Assembly (NCBI RefSeq): GCF_026625145.1
Contig: NZ_CP113088.1
Location: 2,335,501-2,399,500, forward strand
Reading direction: 5' to 3'
Length of the DNA stretch: 64,000 nucleotides
Origin: Lacinutrix neustonica
GTDB taxonomy: Bacteria; Bacteroidota; Bacteroidia; Flavobacteriales; Flavobacteriaceae
The notes below the pieces were generated by a model. It was not told the origin of the DNA. It worked only from the letters and a program-made list of their open reading frames with translations, and did no database searches. Made by a program: the position numbers and the translations under genes. Shown one piece after another: positions 51,387-62,825 of the stretch. The number at the start of each line of letters is the position of its first letter. The stretch's first letter is position 1.

Positions 51387-52796
51387 ATGGATTATCAACG
51401 CGGTCGGTATTCATGGGTGTTAAGACCGCTTCTAACGAGTTTAGATATTTTAATTATTAACTTATTAGCCTTTTGTTTTTTCAGTTTTAATGACCAAAAC
51501 CTGTATTTTTTTTCCTCCGGTATTTTTAATAACAAGCATGTTTTATATATAATTTATTCCATTATTTTTTGGTTGTTTTCAACAACTTTTATTGGTTTTT
51601 ATCGTGTGTATCGGTACACTTCAGTGTTAAATATTGTTTCATTAATTGTGAAACAGTTTTTCATTTTCGCTATAGCTGTGTATGCCTTTATTGGAATGTT
51701 TAGAAGTGTCAATGTCGGAGCTTTGGTAACCCTTAGGTACTTAATCTATAGTTTTATTATTATTTGTGCAATTAAATTATTGAGTTATTTTTTACTAAAA
51801 ACCTTTCGTAAACGCTTGAATGGGAACGTTAGACATGTCGTTATTATTGGAAATAGCGAAGGTGCAAAAGAGTTAAAATTTATTTTCCGTAATAAAAAAG
51901 AATTAGGGTACCATTTGTTAGCCATGTTCGGGAATGAAAAATGGATAGAAAATAAAGGCACAGTTAAAGACAGTTTTAAGTTTTTAGAACAAGCCAATAA
52001 TGTTGACGAAATTTATTGTGCTATCGACGAGCTCACAGAAAAGGAAATTAACGACTTCGTTAAATATGCTAATAGTCACCATTGTAATATTAAATTTATC
52101 CCCAACACTAAAAAACTGTTTACCAAACGGTTAAAAACCGATTTTTATAATTATTTGCCCGTTTTATCTATTCAGAAAGTGGCTCTTAATCAGGACTTTA
52201 ATAAATTGGTTAAGCGTACATTCGATATAATTTTTTCGCTCTTTATCATCATTTTTATCCTGTCTTGGATTACTTTAATTTTATTTATTTTAATAAAAAT
52301 GGAATCTAAAGGACCTCTATTTTACACACATAAACGTAATGGTATTAACTATAAAGAATTCGTTTGTTATAAATTTAGATCCTTAAGAACGGTTCAAGAA
52401 ATAGATGGGACTTATGTAAAACAAAATGATAATAGGGTGACTAAAATAGGCCGCTTTTTAAGACGTACCAGTATAGACGAGTTGCCACAATTTGTAAACG
52501 TCCTTTTAGGAGACATGTCTGTTGTTGGGCCAAGACCCCATATGCTGTCTTATACAGACGAATATTCTAAAAAAATAGACAAATATAATTTTATTTTTCG
52601 CCATCATGTTAAACCTGGTATTACGGGATTGGCTCAAATTAAAGGTTATCGAGGAGAAATTAAAAATGACGAAGACATCATTAACCGAATAAAATATGAT
52701 ATCTTTTATATTGAAAACTGGTCTATTTTATTGGATCTAAGAATTATTTTTCAAACCATTATTAATATCTTTAAGGGCCAAGAAAAGGCTTATTAA
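51387..52796 (+). CDS. Polyprenyl-phosphate glycosyl-1-phosphate transferase (WcaJ type)
   Basis: 469 residues. Four N-terminal helices, a CoA-binding-like domain (VRHVVIIGNSEGAKELKF), a fifth helix (FIIIFILSWITLILFILI) and the catalytic domain with FVCYKFRSL, SIDELPQFVNVLLGDMS, VVGPRPHM and KPGITGLAQIKGYRG. It starts assembly of a lipid-linked glycan, usually with glucose-1-phosphate. It is the largest of the three phosphoglycosyl transferases here. Confidence 0.9.
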   Translation: MDYQRGRYSWVLRPLLTSLDILIINLLAFCFFSFNDQNLYFFSSGIFNNKHVLYIIYSIIFWLFSTTFIGFYRVYRYTSVLNIVSLIVKQFFIFAIAVYAFIGMFRSVNVGALVTLRYLIYSFIIICAIKLLSYFLLKTFRKRLNGNVRHVVIIGNSEGAKELKFIFRNKKELGYHLLAMFGNEKWIENKGTVKDSFKFLEQANNVDEIYCAIDELTEKEINDFVKYANSHHCNIKFIPNTKKLFTKRLKTDFYNYLPVLSIQKVALNQDFNKLVKRTFDIIFSLFIIIFILSWITLILFILIKMESKGPLFYTHKRNGINYKEFVCYKFRSLRTVQEIDGTYVKQNDNRVTKIGRFLRRTSIDELPQFVNVLLGDMSVVGPRPHMLSYTDEYSKKIDKYNFIFRHHVKPGITGLAQIKGYRGEIKNDEDIINRIKYDIFYIENWSILLDLRIIFQTIINIFKGQEKAY

Positions 52797-52798
52797 CT

Positions 52799-53579
52799 GT
52801 GAAAGCACTCGTTTCTATAATTACACCCTTATATAATTCTGAGGCCTTTATTACTTTAACTATAAACTCGGTTCTTAATCAAACCTACCCCCATTGGGAA
52901 TTATGGCTTATTGATGATGGCTCAACGGATGACACCATAAAAATAGCAGAAAGTTTTACCCGGAAACACCCCAATGTTTATCTGCTTAAGAACAAAACAA
53001 ATGTTGGAGCAGCCAAGGCCGTGAAATAAAGGGATCGTGCATGCAAAAGGGCACTTTATTGCCTTCTTAGATGCGGATGACTTATGGAAACCCCGGAAAT
53101 TAGAAAAGCAGCTGGCTTTTATGGAAAACGAAAATTGCATGGTATGCTTTAGTAGCTATGAACAAATAGACGAAACAGGAAACCCATTAAATAGACTAAT
53201 TAAAGCATTGCCGGTTTTAACGTATAAAAAGTATTTAAGAAGTAATTATATAGGAAACCTTACTGGGATTTATAACGCGAAACGGTTAGGTAAAATCACC
53301 TCCCCCAATTTGCGTAAACGCCAAGATTGGCTCCTGTGGTTGGCGGCTATTAGCAAGTCCGGGGAACCGGCTAAAAGCCTTCAAGAATCTTTGGCCTTTT
53401 ACCGTGTTAGAAAGGATTCTATGTCATCGAATAAGTTTGATTTAATAAAATATAACTATTGGGTGTATAGAAAAGGACTCCGTTTTTCTGTACTAAAATC
53501 GCTTTGGTCTATGGTGATCTTTGTATGGGAACACGTCTTTGTAAAATCAAAACAGACCATTACGTTACATAAGAAATAA
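52799..53579 (+). CDS. Family 2 glycosyltransferase; one frame lesion
   Basis: 259 residues from a GTG start, after restoring CCGGA at 53019 ([20 protein letters not shown]); the sequence reads CCGTGA. It has the GT-A motifs [23 protein letters not shown] and FLDADDLW (DXD), followed by RQDWLLWLA. The donor is unknown. Its 3' end overlaps the convergent ligase gene by 20 bp. Confidence 0.85.
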
Positions 53580-54870
53580 ATTGTTTCACTTTCCCACTTT
53601 TGCTACGTTCTAAAGCTTCCTTTCTCTCAAAGGACACCGTTAAACCAGGTTCTAAATATTGATTTAAAGCTTTAATTACTTTAGTTTTTTCCGTGTCTGA
53701 AAAGGCTGTTCTAGAGACATAACTTACTTTAAAAGTGTCTAAGGTCATTTGCTCTATCATAAATTCTTTAACATTGGATGTATCATCGATAACTGTTTTA
53801 GTTACATAATACATTGTAAACCCTGCAGCTGTTTTTCCGCTTGGTAATCTTAAAACGTCATTGGTCCTGCCTGCTAACGACTCTAGTATAGGGTACTGAA
53901 TGGTGCTTTTCTTAGATAATGTTCCAATATCACCTAGATCATAGCGAATAAAGGGATGTGCTTTATTAAATAAGGAAGTAATTACTAATCGACCCTCTGC
54001 TCCGTAAGGCAAAACAGCCCCGTTTTCATCTAAAACTTCTACATACAAATCATGACTATTTATTTTCCACGTGCCATTGTGATTTTGAAAGGCGATGAGC
54101 CCCAATTCGGCACAGCCATACTCATTAATTACAGGGACGCCAAAGGCTTTTTCTAGTAATTCCCTATCTTCTTCAAATAGAGTTTCAGACGTCGCTATAC
54201 AGGCTTTTAGTGACGGACAAACCGTTTTTAAAACAATTTTTTCTTGCGCTAGGTATTTTCCAAAAAGAGCTAAGGCATTCGAATATCCATAGAGGTATTC
54301 AAAATTAGTTCGACTAAATGTGGCGACATTTTCTTTTAATTTGGCATCGCTCATATCAAACACCGAAAAGCGAAAGCGATTACTTAGGACGTCTTTTATA
54401 CGCTCTTTGTAGTAACTTACTGTATTCAATGGAATGCCATAAAAACGAGCTTGTTTCGAGGTGTTTAAATCTATATTATACCACAGATATCGGTCCATAA
54501 AAACAGCCCAGGTTAACGCATGACAAAAGGGGTCTTTTGCAAAGCTTAAGGGTTGGCGTGAAGAGCCGGACGTATTATTTATTAGGCAATTTTTTTTAGT
54601 GAAGCCTTGAGATAATCTATTAGTTAAAGGCTGTTGTAAATCACTTTTTGATAGTATAGGAATGGAACTCCAATCCTGGGCATTTGCCTTAGAAGCAAAC
54701 GATTTATAAAACGAATTGTGTTCTAAATGGTAATTAATGATGAATTCTCTTTGCTTTAAAATGGAAGCCTCAAGAGCCTTACTGTTTAATGTGTTAATAG
54801 TCTTCAACAGGTCTTTAGCTTCCTGTATTGGGAAACCTTTCCATTTTAAAGAACGCTCAAATAGACTCAA
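53560..54870 (-). CDS. PaaK/CapK-like adenylate-forming ligase family protein
   Basis: 436 residues, intact. An ANL-type ATP loop [13 protein letters not shown] (residues about 98-110), then [24 protein letters not shown] and a C-terminal domain ending in [13 protein letters not shown] with the catalytic Lys. CapK-type proteins are common in capsule loci, where their substrate is unclear. It is convergent with the glycosyltransferase and divergent from purD. Confidence 0.8.
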   Translation of the reverse strand: MSLFERSLKWKGFPIQEAKDLLKTINTLNSKALEASILKQREFIINYHLEHNSFYKSFASKANAQDWSSIPILSKSDLQQPLTNRLSQGFTKKNCLINNTSGSSRQPLSFAKDPFCHALTWAVFMDRYLWYNIDLNTSKQARFYGIPLNTVSYYKERIKDVLSNRFRFSVFDMSDAKLKENVATFSRTNFEYLYGYSNALALFGKYLAQEKIVLKTVCPSLKACIATSETLFEEDRELLEKAFGVPVINEYGCAELGLIAFQNHNGTWKINSHDLYVEVLDENGAVLPYGAEGRLVITSLFNKAHPFIRYDLGDIGTLSKKSTIQYPILESLAGRTNDVLRLPSGKTAAGFTMYYVTKTVIDDTSNVKEFMIEQMTLDTFKVSYVSRTAFSDTEKTKVIKALNQYLEPGLTVSFERKEALERSKSGKVKQFISYVT

Positions 54871-55027
54871 AGGATGTTTTGTTTTATAAACTCAAAATTA
54901 AACAAATTTAACCGGTTTTCAATGCCTTAGTATTTAAAGCTAAAGAGCGGTTGAACAAAAAATCCGAACTTAAAAAAGTTTTCTAAAATGAACCAAACAA
55001 ACCTTTTAAATTGAAACCTCAAAATGT

Positions 55028-55035
55028 TATTTTTG
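55028..55035 (+). promoter_or_regulatory. -7 element TATTTTTG before purD
   Basis: It is an exact TAnnTTTG match, 20 bp upstream of the purD ATG (55056). It lies in the 185-bp divergent spacer between the ligase gene and purD. Confidence 0.5.
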
Positions 55036-55055
55036 TCAAAACAACACCAACAATA

Positions 55056-56328
55056 ATGAACATTTTAATATTAGGTTCACGGCGGAAGAGAGCATACTAT
55101 CGCCTGGAAAATCGCTCAAAGCGATAAATGTAGAAACTTATATGTCGCTCCTGGAAATTCGGGTACGGCAACAGTAGCAACAAATGTTCCTGTAGACGTA
55201 ACAGATTTTGAGGCCATAAAACAAGTGGTTTTAAATAATAATATTACAATGGTAGTTGTGGGGCCGGAAGACCCTTTAGTTTTAGGGATTCATGATTTCT
55301 TTTTAGCAGATGAGCAACTTAAAAACGTGGCTGTAATAGGGCCACAAAAAGCCGCTGCTGAATTAGAGGGAAGTAAAGAATTTGCAAAACAATTTTTATA
55401 CAGGCATCAAATTCCTACGGCCGCTTACGAAAGCTTTGATGCTTCAACCGTTGATAAGGGGTATGCTTTTCTAGACACTTTAAAACCCCCATACGTATTA
55501 AAAGCAGACGGATTAGCAGCAGGAAAAGGGGTTGTCATTTTAAATGATATTGATGACGCTAAAGCAGAGTTAAAAGCGATGCTTGTTGATGCAAAGTTTG
55601 GAGCTGCAAGTACGAAAGTAGTTATCGAGGAGTTCTTGGAAGGAATAGAATTAAGCTGCTTTGTATTAACCGATGGTAAAAGCTATAAAATATTACCTAC
55701 GGCCAAAGATTATAAGCGTATTGGAGAAGGGGATACGGGGTTAAATACAGGCGGCATGGGAGCGGTGTCTCCTGTACCATTTGCAGATGAAGCCTTTATG
55801 GCTAAAATAAGAGAGCGTGTTGTAATCCCTACTATAAACGGCCTACAAAAAGATAATCTACCCTATAAAGGCTTTGTGTTCATCGGTTTAATAAAAGTGG
55901 GTGATGACCCAAAGGTTATAGAATATAACGTGCGTTTGGGAGATCCGGAAACAGAAGTGGTTTTACCCCGGTTAAAAAATGATTTAGTAGACCTTTTTCA
56001 GGCGGTTGCAAATCAAACGTTAGATCAAATAACTCTTGAAATAGACGAACGTGCAGCAACGACGGTCATGCTCGTTTCTGGCGGTTATCCTGAAGCTTAC
56101 GAGAAAGGAAAAGTAATTTCAGGACTTGAAAACATTCAGGGTTCTATTGCTTTTCACGCAGGTGCGCAGGTAAAGGACCATAAGGTAGTCACTTCGGGTG
56201 GACGTGTTATGGCTATAACTAGTTATGGAGACACGTATCAAGAAGCTATAAAAAAATCTTATCAAAATATAGAAAACCTACATTTTGATAAGATGAATTA
56301 TCGAAAAGATATTGGTTTCGATTTATAA
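55056..56328 (+). CDS. purD: Phosphoribosylamine-glycine ligase; one frame lesion
   Basis: 423 residues after restoring TCCGG at 55077 (MNILILGSGGREHTIAWKI); the sequence reads TCACGG. It is an ATP-grasp enzyme with VVGPEDPLVLGIHDFF, LKADGLAAGKGV, NTGGMGAVSP and EYNVRLGDPETE. It is an essential purine step, so a real frameshift in the tenth codon would be surprising. Without the repair it seems to start only at 55225. Confidence 0.9.
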
Positions 56329-56550
56329 AAAGGAGTGCGAAGAAATACTTTTGTCTTCGTCATTGTTGTCATTAAATTTCTTAAGTTGAAGCATCCAATA
56401 AACAAAAGCAACTAAGCCTATAATGGTGAATAACCAGCTCATGATATTCGCTGTAAACCAGCTCTCTAACTCTAAAGCTCTTAAGGCATCAAAAGGGGCA
56501 AAAAGAATATTTACAAATAAGTCTTCTATAGCTTCAAATAAATCCTTCAT
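56323..56550 (-). CDS. DUF6341-like small membrane protein
   Basis: 75 residues. An amphipathic N-terminus (MKDLFEAIEDLFVNILFAPF) is followed by one membrane helix (ANIMSWLFTIIGLVAFVYWML) and an acidic tail. It is conserved next to purD in Flavobacteriia. Function unknown. Its 3' end overlaps purD by 6 bp. Confidence 0.7.
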   Translation of the reverse strand: MKDLFEAIEDLFVNILFAPFDALRALELESWFTANIMSWLFTIIGLVAFVYWMLQLKKFNDNNDEDKSISSHSFL

Positions 56551-56572
56551 AATTTATAGTATATTTATAAAG

Positions 56573-56580
56573 CAAAAATA
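56573..56580 (-). promoter_or_regulatory. -7 element TATTTTTG for the DUF6341-like gene
   Basis: CAAAAATA on + reads TATTTTTG on -, 22 bp upstream of the ATG. A TTG about 20 bp further upstream fits the -33 box. Confidence 0.5.
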
Positions 56581-56592
56581 CAAAAACTACTA

Positions 56593-57518
56593 ATGATTGC
56601 AAGTATTTTTAGTAAATCTAAACCAATAAATTTTTTAATCGTTTTTATTATTACGGTTATTGCCGTTTTAGCTGCGCTATATTCTGATTCAGAATCTGAG
56701 ATAACGGCACTAAACCTTTTTAAGGTTTTACCTGTGTTTATTGGGTGTTATTTCAGTATTCTACTTCTAGATTTTATTGTAAGCAAGAACTCACTGTCTC
56801 AGAAGAGCAACTATGAAGTCTTATTATTTAGTGTGTTCGTTACGGCTATTCCACAATTATTTTTACACCCACACCTTGTTTTTTCTAATTTAATTATCCT
56901 CTTAGCCTTACGGCGAATGATTAGTATTCATAAGCAAAAAGAGACACTTAAAAAACTCTTTGATTCAGGGTTTTTAATTGGATTAGCCAGCTTGTTTTAT
57001 TTCACGGTCTATCTTATTCTTCCTTTTAATCTTTACTGGCTATTTTATTCTATGCAGAAGCTGAGGTTAAAAAAGTAATCACTCCTTTTTTAGGATTAAT
57101 ATCTATTTACGTGGTGGCTATAAGTTATTCTCTGCTTGTTGATGATGTTTTTTTCTCTGCATTTAATTGGACGCCACAAATTAGTTTTGATTTGAGCCCA
57201 TTTAATAGTGTTCAATTTATAATAGCGATTACCATGTTGGTCTCTTTTGGGTTGTGGTCTTCTATTTTTTATTTAAGAGGTATTAAAAACAAAAAGAAAA
57301 CCTTTAGGCCGTCGTACAGTGTTGTTTTTTCAGCCTGTATTATTGCAACGTGCATTGTTATTATTGCGCCAAACAAAAATGGCAGTGAGTTCCTTTTTCT
57401 ATTTGCGCCCTTAGCAATAATTATCACAAATTATATTGAAACCATAGAAGAAAGATGGTTTAAAGAAGTATTTTTAATGGCCTTATTAGTAATTCCGTTT
57501 ATTCTCTTAGTGTTGTAA
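56593..57518 (+). CDS. DUF6427-like membrane protein; one frame lesion
   Basis: 308 residues if one base is added near 57045-57055. The frames KPINFLIVFIITVIAVLAA... and AEAEVKKVITPFLGLISIYV join at TATTCTATGCAG. It has about eight membrane helices. The lesion is not at a CCGGA site and may be a homopolymer-like T loss (TTC-TATG). Function unknown. It overlaps convergent upp by 12 bp. Confidence 0.65.
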
Positions 57519-58166
57519 TTTTTCACCAAAAGCTAAATCACCAGCATCCCCAAGACCTGGTACAATATAGCCTTTCGAATTAAGGTCTTTATCTACAGCG
57601 CCAATCCATAAAGTGGTGTTTTTTGGGAAGTGTTTTTTTATAAAATCAAGACCTTCTTGTGCTCCTATAACAGCAACTAGGTGTATTTCTTTAGGTGTTC
57701 CAAAGGGTTTTAGCGCTTCAAAGGTAGCTAGTAAAGACTGGCCCGTGGCAACCATGGGATCTGCCAGTATTAAGGTTTTTCCTTTTAAATTAGGACAGGC
57801 TAAATATTCTACAATAATTTCAAAGGTTTCGGGGTTTTTAAGGTGATGTCTGTACGCAGAAATAAAGGCGTTTTCCGCTTTGTCAAAATAATTAATTAAC
57901 CCATTGTGCAAAGGAAGGCCTGCTCTCAAAATAGAACATAAGACCATGTCATTCTCTTGTATTTGTACTTCTGTTTTAGCTAAAGGAGTTTCAACTGTTT
58001 TACTTTTATAGTCGAATGATTTACTCATTTCATAAGCCAAAACTTCACCAATACGTTCTATGTTACGACGAAAGCGCATGCTGTCTTTTTGAATTACAGT
58101 GTCTCTAATTTCTGCTAAAAAAGTATTTAAAATAGAGTCGTTTTCGGAAATATTGTGAATGGTCAT
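57507..58166 (-). CDS. upp: Uracil phosphoribosyltransferase
   Basis: 219 residues, intact. It has ILRAGLPLHNGLINYFD, the PRPP-binding loop LADPMVATGQSLLATFEAL, and the C-terminal GDAGDLAFG uracil-binding segment. It salvages uracil to UMP. Confidence 0.95.
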   Translation of the reverse strand: MTIHNISENDSILNTFLAEIRDTVIQKDSMRFRRNIERIGEVLAYEMSKSFDYKSKTVETPLAKTEVQIQENDMVLCSILRAGLPLHNGLINYFDKAENAFISAYRHHLKNPETFEIIVEYLACPNLKGKTLILADPMVATGQSLLATFEALKPFGTPKEIHLVAVIGAQEGLDFIKKHFPKNTTLWIGAVDKDLNSKGYIVPGLGDAGDLAFGEKLQH

Positions 58167-58261
58167 GGTTTTATATTGCTTTTACAAGAGTAAAGTTACA
58201 ACTCCATTTTAATGTTTCTTATATTATTTACGTAATTTTGAAGTCTTAAAATAATACATTT

Positions 58262-58870
58262 ATGTTTACAGATAAGGCAAATGCCATTTTTCAAGAGGTT
58301 ATAAAACAATATCATGAAATTAACTCGGTAAATCAGCCGTTTGTTAATAAGTATGACAAAAAAACGCAAACACTGGAGCATTTACTATATAGAAAATGTT
58401 GGATTGATACCGTGCAATGGCATTACGAAGATATTATTCGTGATCCACAAATAGATCCAGTAGCTGCTTTAACCTTGAAACGTAAAATTGATGCGTCTAA
58501 TCAGGATAGAACAGACATGGTGGAGTACATTGATAGTTATTTTCTAGAAAAATATAAGACAGTAGCACCAAAACCTAATGCAACCATTAATACCGAAAGC
58601 CCTGCCTGGGGTGTCGACCGGCTTTCCATTTTAGCCTTAAAAGTATATCATATGGAAGAAGAGGCAACACGTACGAATGCGACAGAGGCTCATAGAGCCG
58701 CTTGCCGAACAAAACTTGAGATATTATTAGAACAACGCGTAGATTTGTCTACGGCGATTGACACGTTATTAAACGACATTAGTAAAGGCGATAAATACAT
58801 GAAAGTGTATAAGCAAATGAAAATGTATAATGACGACGAATTAAATCCTGTGTTACGAGGGCAGAAATAG
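58262..58870 (+). CDS. DUF4254-like conserved protein
   Basis: 202 residues, all alpha, no membrane helix. It contains LLYRKCWIDTVQWHYEDIIR and INTESPAWGVDRLSILALK, which match the DUF4254 family found next to a GT9 gene in many Bacteroidota. Function unknown; LPS linkage is suggested by the neighbour 97 bp downstream. Confidence 0.75.
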   Translation: MFTDKANAIFQEVIKQYHEINSVNQPFVNKYDKKTQTLEHLLYRKCWIDTVQWHYEDIIRDPQIDPVAALTLKRKIDASNQDRTDMVEYIDSYFLEKYKTVAPKPNATINTESPAWGVDRLSILALKVYHMEEEATRTNATEAHRAACRTKLEILLEQRVDLSTAIDTLLNDISKGDKYMKVYKQMKMYNDDELNPVLRGQK

Positions 58871-58967
58871 AACACGCCCTTAAATAGCAATCCTGAACAC
58901 TGTCGAATGCCATAATTATGGGTCCCCAAATACGCTTCGATGGCGCTTAGTGTGATAGCGATTAATA

Positions 58968-59987
58968 ATGCCAAGAAAACCAAAACATATCTTAGTCATC
59001 AGGCTGTCTGCCATGGGAGACGTTGCCATGTCTGTACCTGTGTTGCGTGCTTTTTGTGAACAACATCAAGAAATAAAACTTACCGTTTTAACACGTGCGC
59101 TTTTCATACCGTTTTTTAGAGACCTCCCTCAGGTCACTGTTTTTGCCCCTGATTTAAAGGGGAGGCATAAAGGGGTTTATGGATTATACAAATTATCAAA
59201 AGAACTCAAAGCACTTAAGATAGACGCTGTAGCAGATTTACATAATGTTCTACGAACCAATATTTTAAAACTATTTTTCTTCGGAAAAACTTTTCTACAA
59301 ATCGACAAAGGCAGAAACGAAAAGAAAGCACTAACGGAGGGGTACCTATTTCAGCAATTGCAAACCACTCATGAACGCTATGCAGACGTTTTTAGAACCT
59401 TAGGTTTTTCTTTAACGTTAAAGAACCCTTCATTTCCTGAAAAGGCAAAATTGAAATTAAGCACACAAGACGTTTTGGGAAACGACACGAAATGTTGGAT
59501 TGGTATGGCTCCATTCGCACAGTATGACTCTAAAATGTACCCGTTGGATTTACTTGAAAAAGTAATAGCCCATTTATCTAAATCACATAAAATTTTACTT
59601 TTTGGTGGCGGAAAGCATGAAATAAAAACGTTAAAGGGGTTTCAAAATAAATATGAAAACGTCATTAGTGTTGCTGGAAAATTTGATCTTAACGAAGAAC
59701 TCAATATCATATCAAATTTAGATGTCATGCTGTCTATGGATTCGGGAATGCACATCCGGCTGCTATGTTAGGTAAAAAAGTAATTACTATATGGAACGTT
59801 ACCCATCCTTTTGCAGGTTTTTCAGCGTTTAATCAGCCGAGAAGAATATGCTGTTTTAGCAAACAGAACACAGTTTCCTTTAATTCCGACTTCAATCTAT
59901 GGCAATAAATATCCAGAGCATTATAAAGAAGCTTCTCGAACGATAGCTCCTGAAACCATTATAAAAAAGATAGAAAGGGCATTATAA
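58968..59987 (+). CDS. GT9 family (ADP-heptose:LPS heptosyltransferase-like); two frame lesions
   Basis: About 340 residues after repair at 59741 (TTCGGG to TTCCGGG, MDSGNAHPAAMLGKKVI) and 59837 (CCGAGA to CCGGA, NQPEEYAVLANRTQFP). It has ILVIRLSAMGDVAMSVPVL, then WIGMAPFAQ and the MDSGNAHPAA motif typical of heptosyltransferases. It would add a core sugar to LPS. It is followed by a hairpin terminator. Confidence 0.85.
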
Positions 59988-59991
59988 AAAA

Positions 59992-60017
59992 AATGCCTCG
60001 CAGTTATGCAAGGCATT
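59992..60017. terminator. Hairpin terminator between GT9 and paaE-like genes
   Basis: AATGCCTCGC pairs with GCAAGGCATT (one mismatch) across a 6-base loop. The A-run on the left gives a T-run on the - strand, so it serves the - strand gene best, and may be bidirectional. Confidence 0.7.
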
Positions 60018-60192
60018 AAATTATAACAGCTCATAAATATATTATCCCTTAACTAACAATTTTAGCGTTATAATCTTCCGCAAAAATAAAACGAAAAGGG
60101 TGCCTGTCTTTTTTTTAATGTTAAAGATTTTGTAAATTCGACGAAAGACTTAATTTCAATGACTAAGAGTGGTGGTTTGGCATGGCAACCCC

Positions 60193-61252
60193 CTAAATAT
60201 CATCATAATCTACAATAATTTTAGCGGAAGTTGGTTGTGCTTGACACGTTAACACTAAACCTTCGGCGACCTCGCTATCGGTTAAAATATTGTTCTGCCT
60301 CATGGTCGCGCTGCCTTCGGTAATACGCGCAATACAACTACTACAAATCCCACCTTGACAAGAATAAGGCGCATCTAAATCTTTAGCTAATGCCGCTTCT
60401 AGAATGGTTTGCGACTGTTCCATTTCAAAGCTTTCTTCATCATCATCAACAATAACCGTTATTTTTGTTTTGCCATCTGCTGCGGCTATAGTGTCAAGGG
60501 GTTTAGAAGCCTGGGCTGCCGTAAACAGTTCAAAATGAATTTTATTTTCGAGAATGTTATTCTCTGCTAAAACAGAGGTAACAGTATTAATCATGGCTTC
60601 ACGGACCACAAAGATAAAAAGCGTCAATAATTACGTGTTTGTATCTGTTTTTCACGATGAGGTTCACGGTGCTTTTTTCAATACGACCAAAAAGCGCATC
60701 AGGTTCTTGTGCTTGACTAAATAGAAACTGAATGACAAAGCGTTCTTTGTAGGTGTGATGCAGTGCTAGTAGTTCGTTTAAAAAAATAGTGTCTTGGGTT
60801 GTTTTGTTTCCGTAAACTAAAACGAATGTGCTGTTGGGCTCTTCCTCTAAAAGAGTTTTAGCAATACTCAATACGGGTGTGATTCCACTACCGGCCGCAA
60901 AAGCCGCTATCGTTCGAGTTGCAGTAGCTAAAGGTTCAAAAGTAAATCGGCCTTTGGGTTCGGCAACATCTAAGGTGTCTCCAATTTTTAAAGAGTTGTT
61001 TGCATACTTGGAAAACGTTCCTCCTTCTACTTCTTTAACCGCCACTGTTATGTCGCCACTTTTTGGAGAAGAACAAAGGGAATAATCACGACGTATGGAT
61101 TCGCCATTTATAGTCGTTTTTAAAGTGATATATTGTCCCGCTTTAAAACTAAAAGTTTGCTTTAATTGTTCGGGGATGTTAAAACTTAATGTGATACATT
61201 GAGCCGTTTCGCGGTGTATGTTTTTTATTGAAAGGGTGTGGAATTGCGCCAT
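60193..61252 (-). CDS. PaaE-like ferredoxin/flavin reductase (NAD(P)H oxidoreductase); one frame lesion
   Basis: 352 residues after restoring CCGGA (+ strand TCACGG at 60599-60604; the frame continues FYLCGPEAMINTV). The start at 61252 (MAQFHTLSI) is preferred over one 27 bp upstream. The FAD domain has RRDYSLCSSP, the NAD domain AAGSGITPVLSIAKTLL, and the C-terminal 2Fe-2S ferredoxin domain has PYSCQGGICSSCIARI plus LTCQAQP, giving the four Cys ligands. Confidence 0.9.
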
Positions 61253-61263
61253 TATTTTTTTTA

Positions 61264-61271
61264 CAAAAATA
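61264..61271 (-). promoter_or_regulatory. -7 element TATTTTTG for the paaE-like gene
   Basis: CAAAAATA on + reads TATTTTTG on -, 11 bp upstream of the ATG at 61252. It fits the chosen start rather than the upstream ATG. Confidence 0.5.
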
Positions 61272-61347
61272 AGCAACAAGAAATTAAATCCCTTTTATTG
61301 TAACAAAAACTGTATTAATATTACTAATGGATTAAAACAAACCAAAA

Positions 61348-62821
61348 ATGATTAAACGTTTTATAAGTTTAGAGTGGAAAGGGTTTACGCGCTCTGCTTC
61401 ATTTAAAATGAATCTCGCACTTAAAGTTTTAATGCTTATTGGAGCCTTTTTTATGTTACTTTACGCGTTAGGGCTGGGTGTTGGTGCCTATTATATTATT
61501 GAAGAACTGGTAGATCCTGAACCGTTTAAGATCATCAATAAATTTATAATTTTTTATTTTGTAGGCGACTTGGTCTTTAGGTATTTTCTGCAAAAAATGC
61601 CAATTGTTAATATCAAACCGCTTTTATATTTACCACTAAAAAAGAATCAAGTGGTTCGATTTGGTATCAACAAAACAATGGTGTCTTTCTTCAATATTTG
61701 GCACGCCTTCTTTTTTATTCCGTTTTCAATCGTGCTATTAATCGAAGGGCATGATTTTATTAATGTCTTGGGTTGGTATTTGGCCATGCTGGCACTTGTT
61801 TATTGTAATAATTTTATTAATATTTTTGTCAATAACAAAGATTTCGCATTCTACTCTGTTTTAGCTGTCGTGGTCGTTTTAATGGCGTTAATGTATTATG
61901 ATGTTTTTGATATTACACAATACACCACTCCAGTGTTTTCGGCCTTTTACAACCAGCCGTACTGGGCCATTATTCCATTAGCATTAGCAGTCTTGCTTTA
62001 TAAAATGGCTTTTAATTATTTTAGAAAAAACTTCTACTTAGATGCAGGCTTAGCTAAAAAAGTCGCTGTCGCAGAAACCGATAACATGATTTGGCTGGAC
62101 CGCTTTGGTAGCGTTTCGACATTCCTTAAAAATGATATAAAATTAATAAAAAGAAACAAACGTTCTAAAATGACATTGTTTATGAGCTTTGCTTTTCTGT
62201 TTTATGGTCTGCTCTTTTTTTCTCGGATCAATCGAAGTTTATGATGGTCCGTTTTGGCGGATTTTTGCAGGTATTTTTGTGACTGGTGGTTTTTTATTTT
62301 CTTTCGGACAATTTGTTCCTAGCTGGGATAGTGCCTACTACCCACTACTAATGAGCCAAAATATTCGTTACAAAGAATACTTAGAATCTAAATGGTATTT
62401 GATGGTCATTGCCACCATTTTTTCAACACTTTTTGCATCGTTCTATTTGTTTTTTGGTTGGCAGGCTTATGCGGCCATTGTTGTTGGGGCCATATATAAT
62501 ATAGGTGTTAATTCTCACGTCGTCCTTTGGGGTGGTGCCTATATTAAAACACCTATAGATTTAACTTCAGGAAAAAAGGCTTTTGGTGATAAAAAATCAT
62601 TTAATGTTAAAACCCTTCTATTAACGATTCCTAAATTATTATTACCAATGCTTATCTATGCCGCTGGTCATTTATTACAAGGCGAAATCCTAGGTTTTGC
62701 ACTAGTAGCCGTATTTGGGTTATTAGGGTTTTTATTTAAAAATGCGGTGTTTACTTTAATAGAAAAGATTTATAAAGCTGAAAAATATAAAACACTACTT
62801 GCTTATAAACAAACAAATTAG
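61348..62821 (+). CDS. DUF5687-like ABC exporter permease; one frame lesion
   Basis: 490 residues after restoring TCCGGA at 62221 (LLFFSGSIEVYDGPFW). About twelve membrane helices; IKRFISLEWKGFTRSASFK at the N-terminus is typical of this Bacteroidota family. The ATPase is encoded 4 bp downstream. Confidence 0.8.
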
Positions 62822-62825
62822 AACT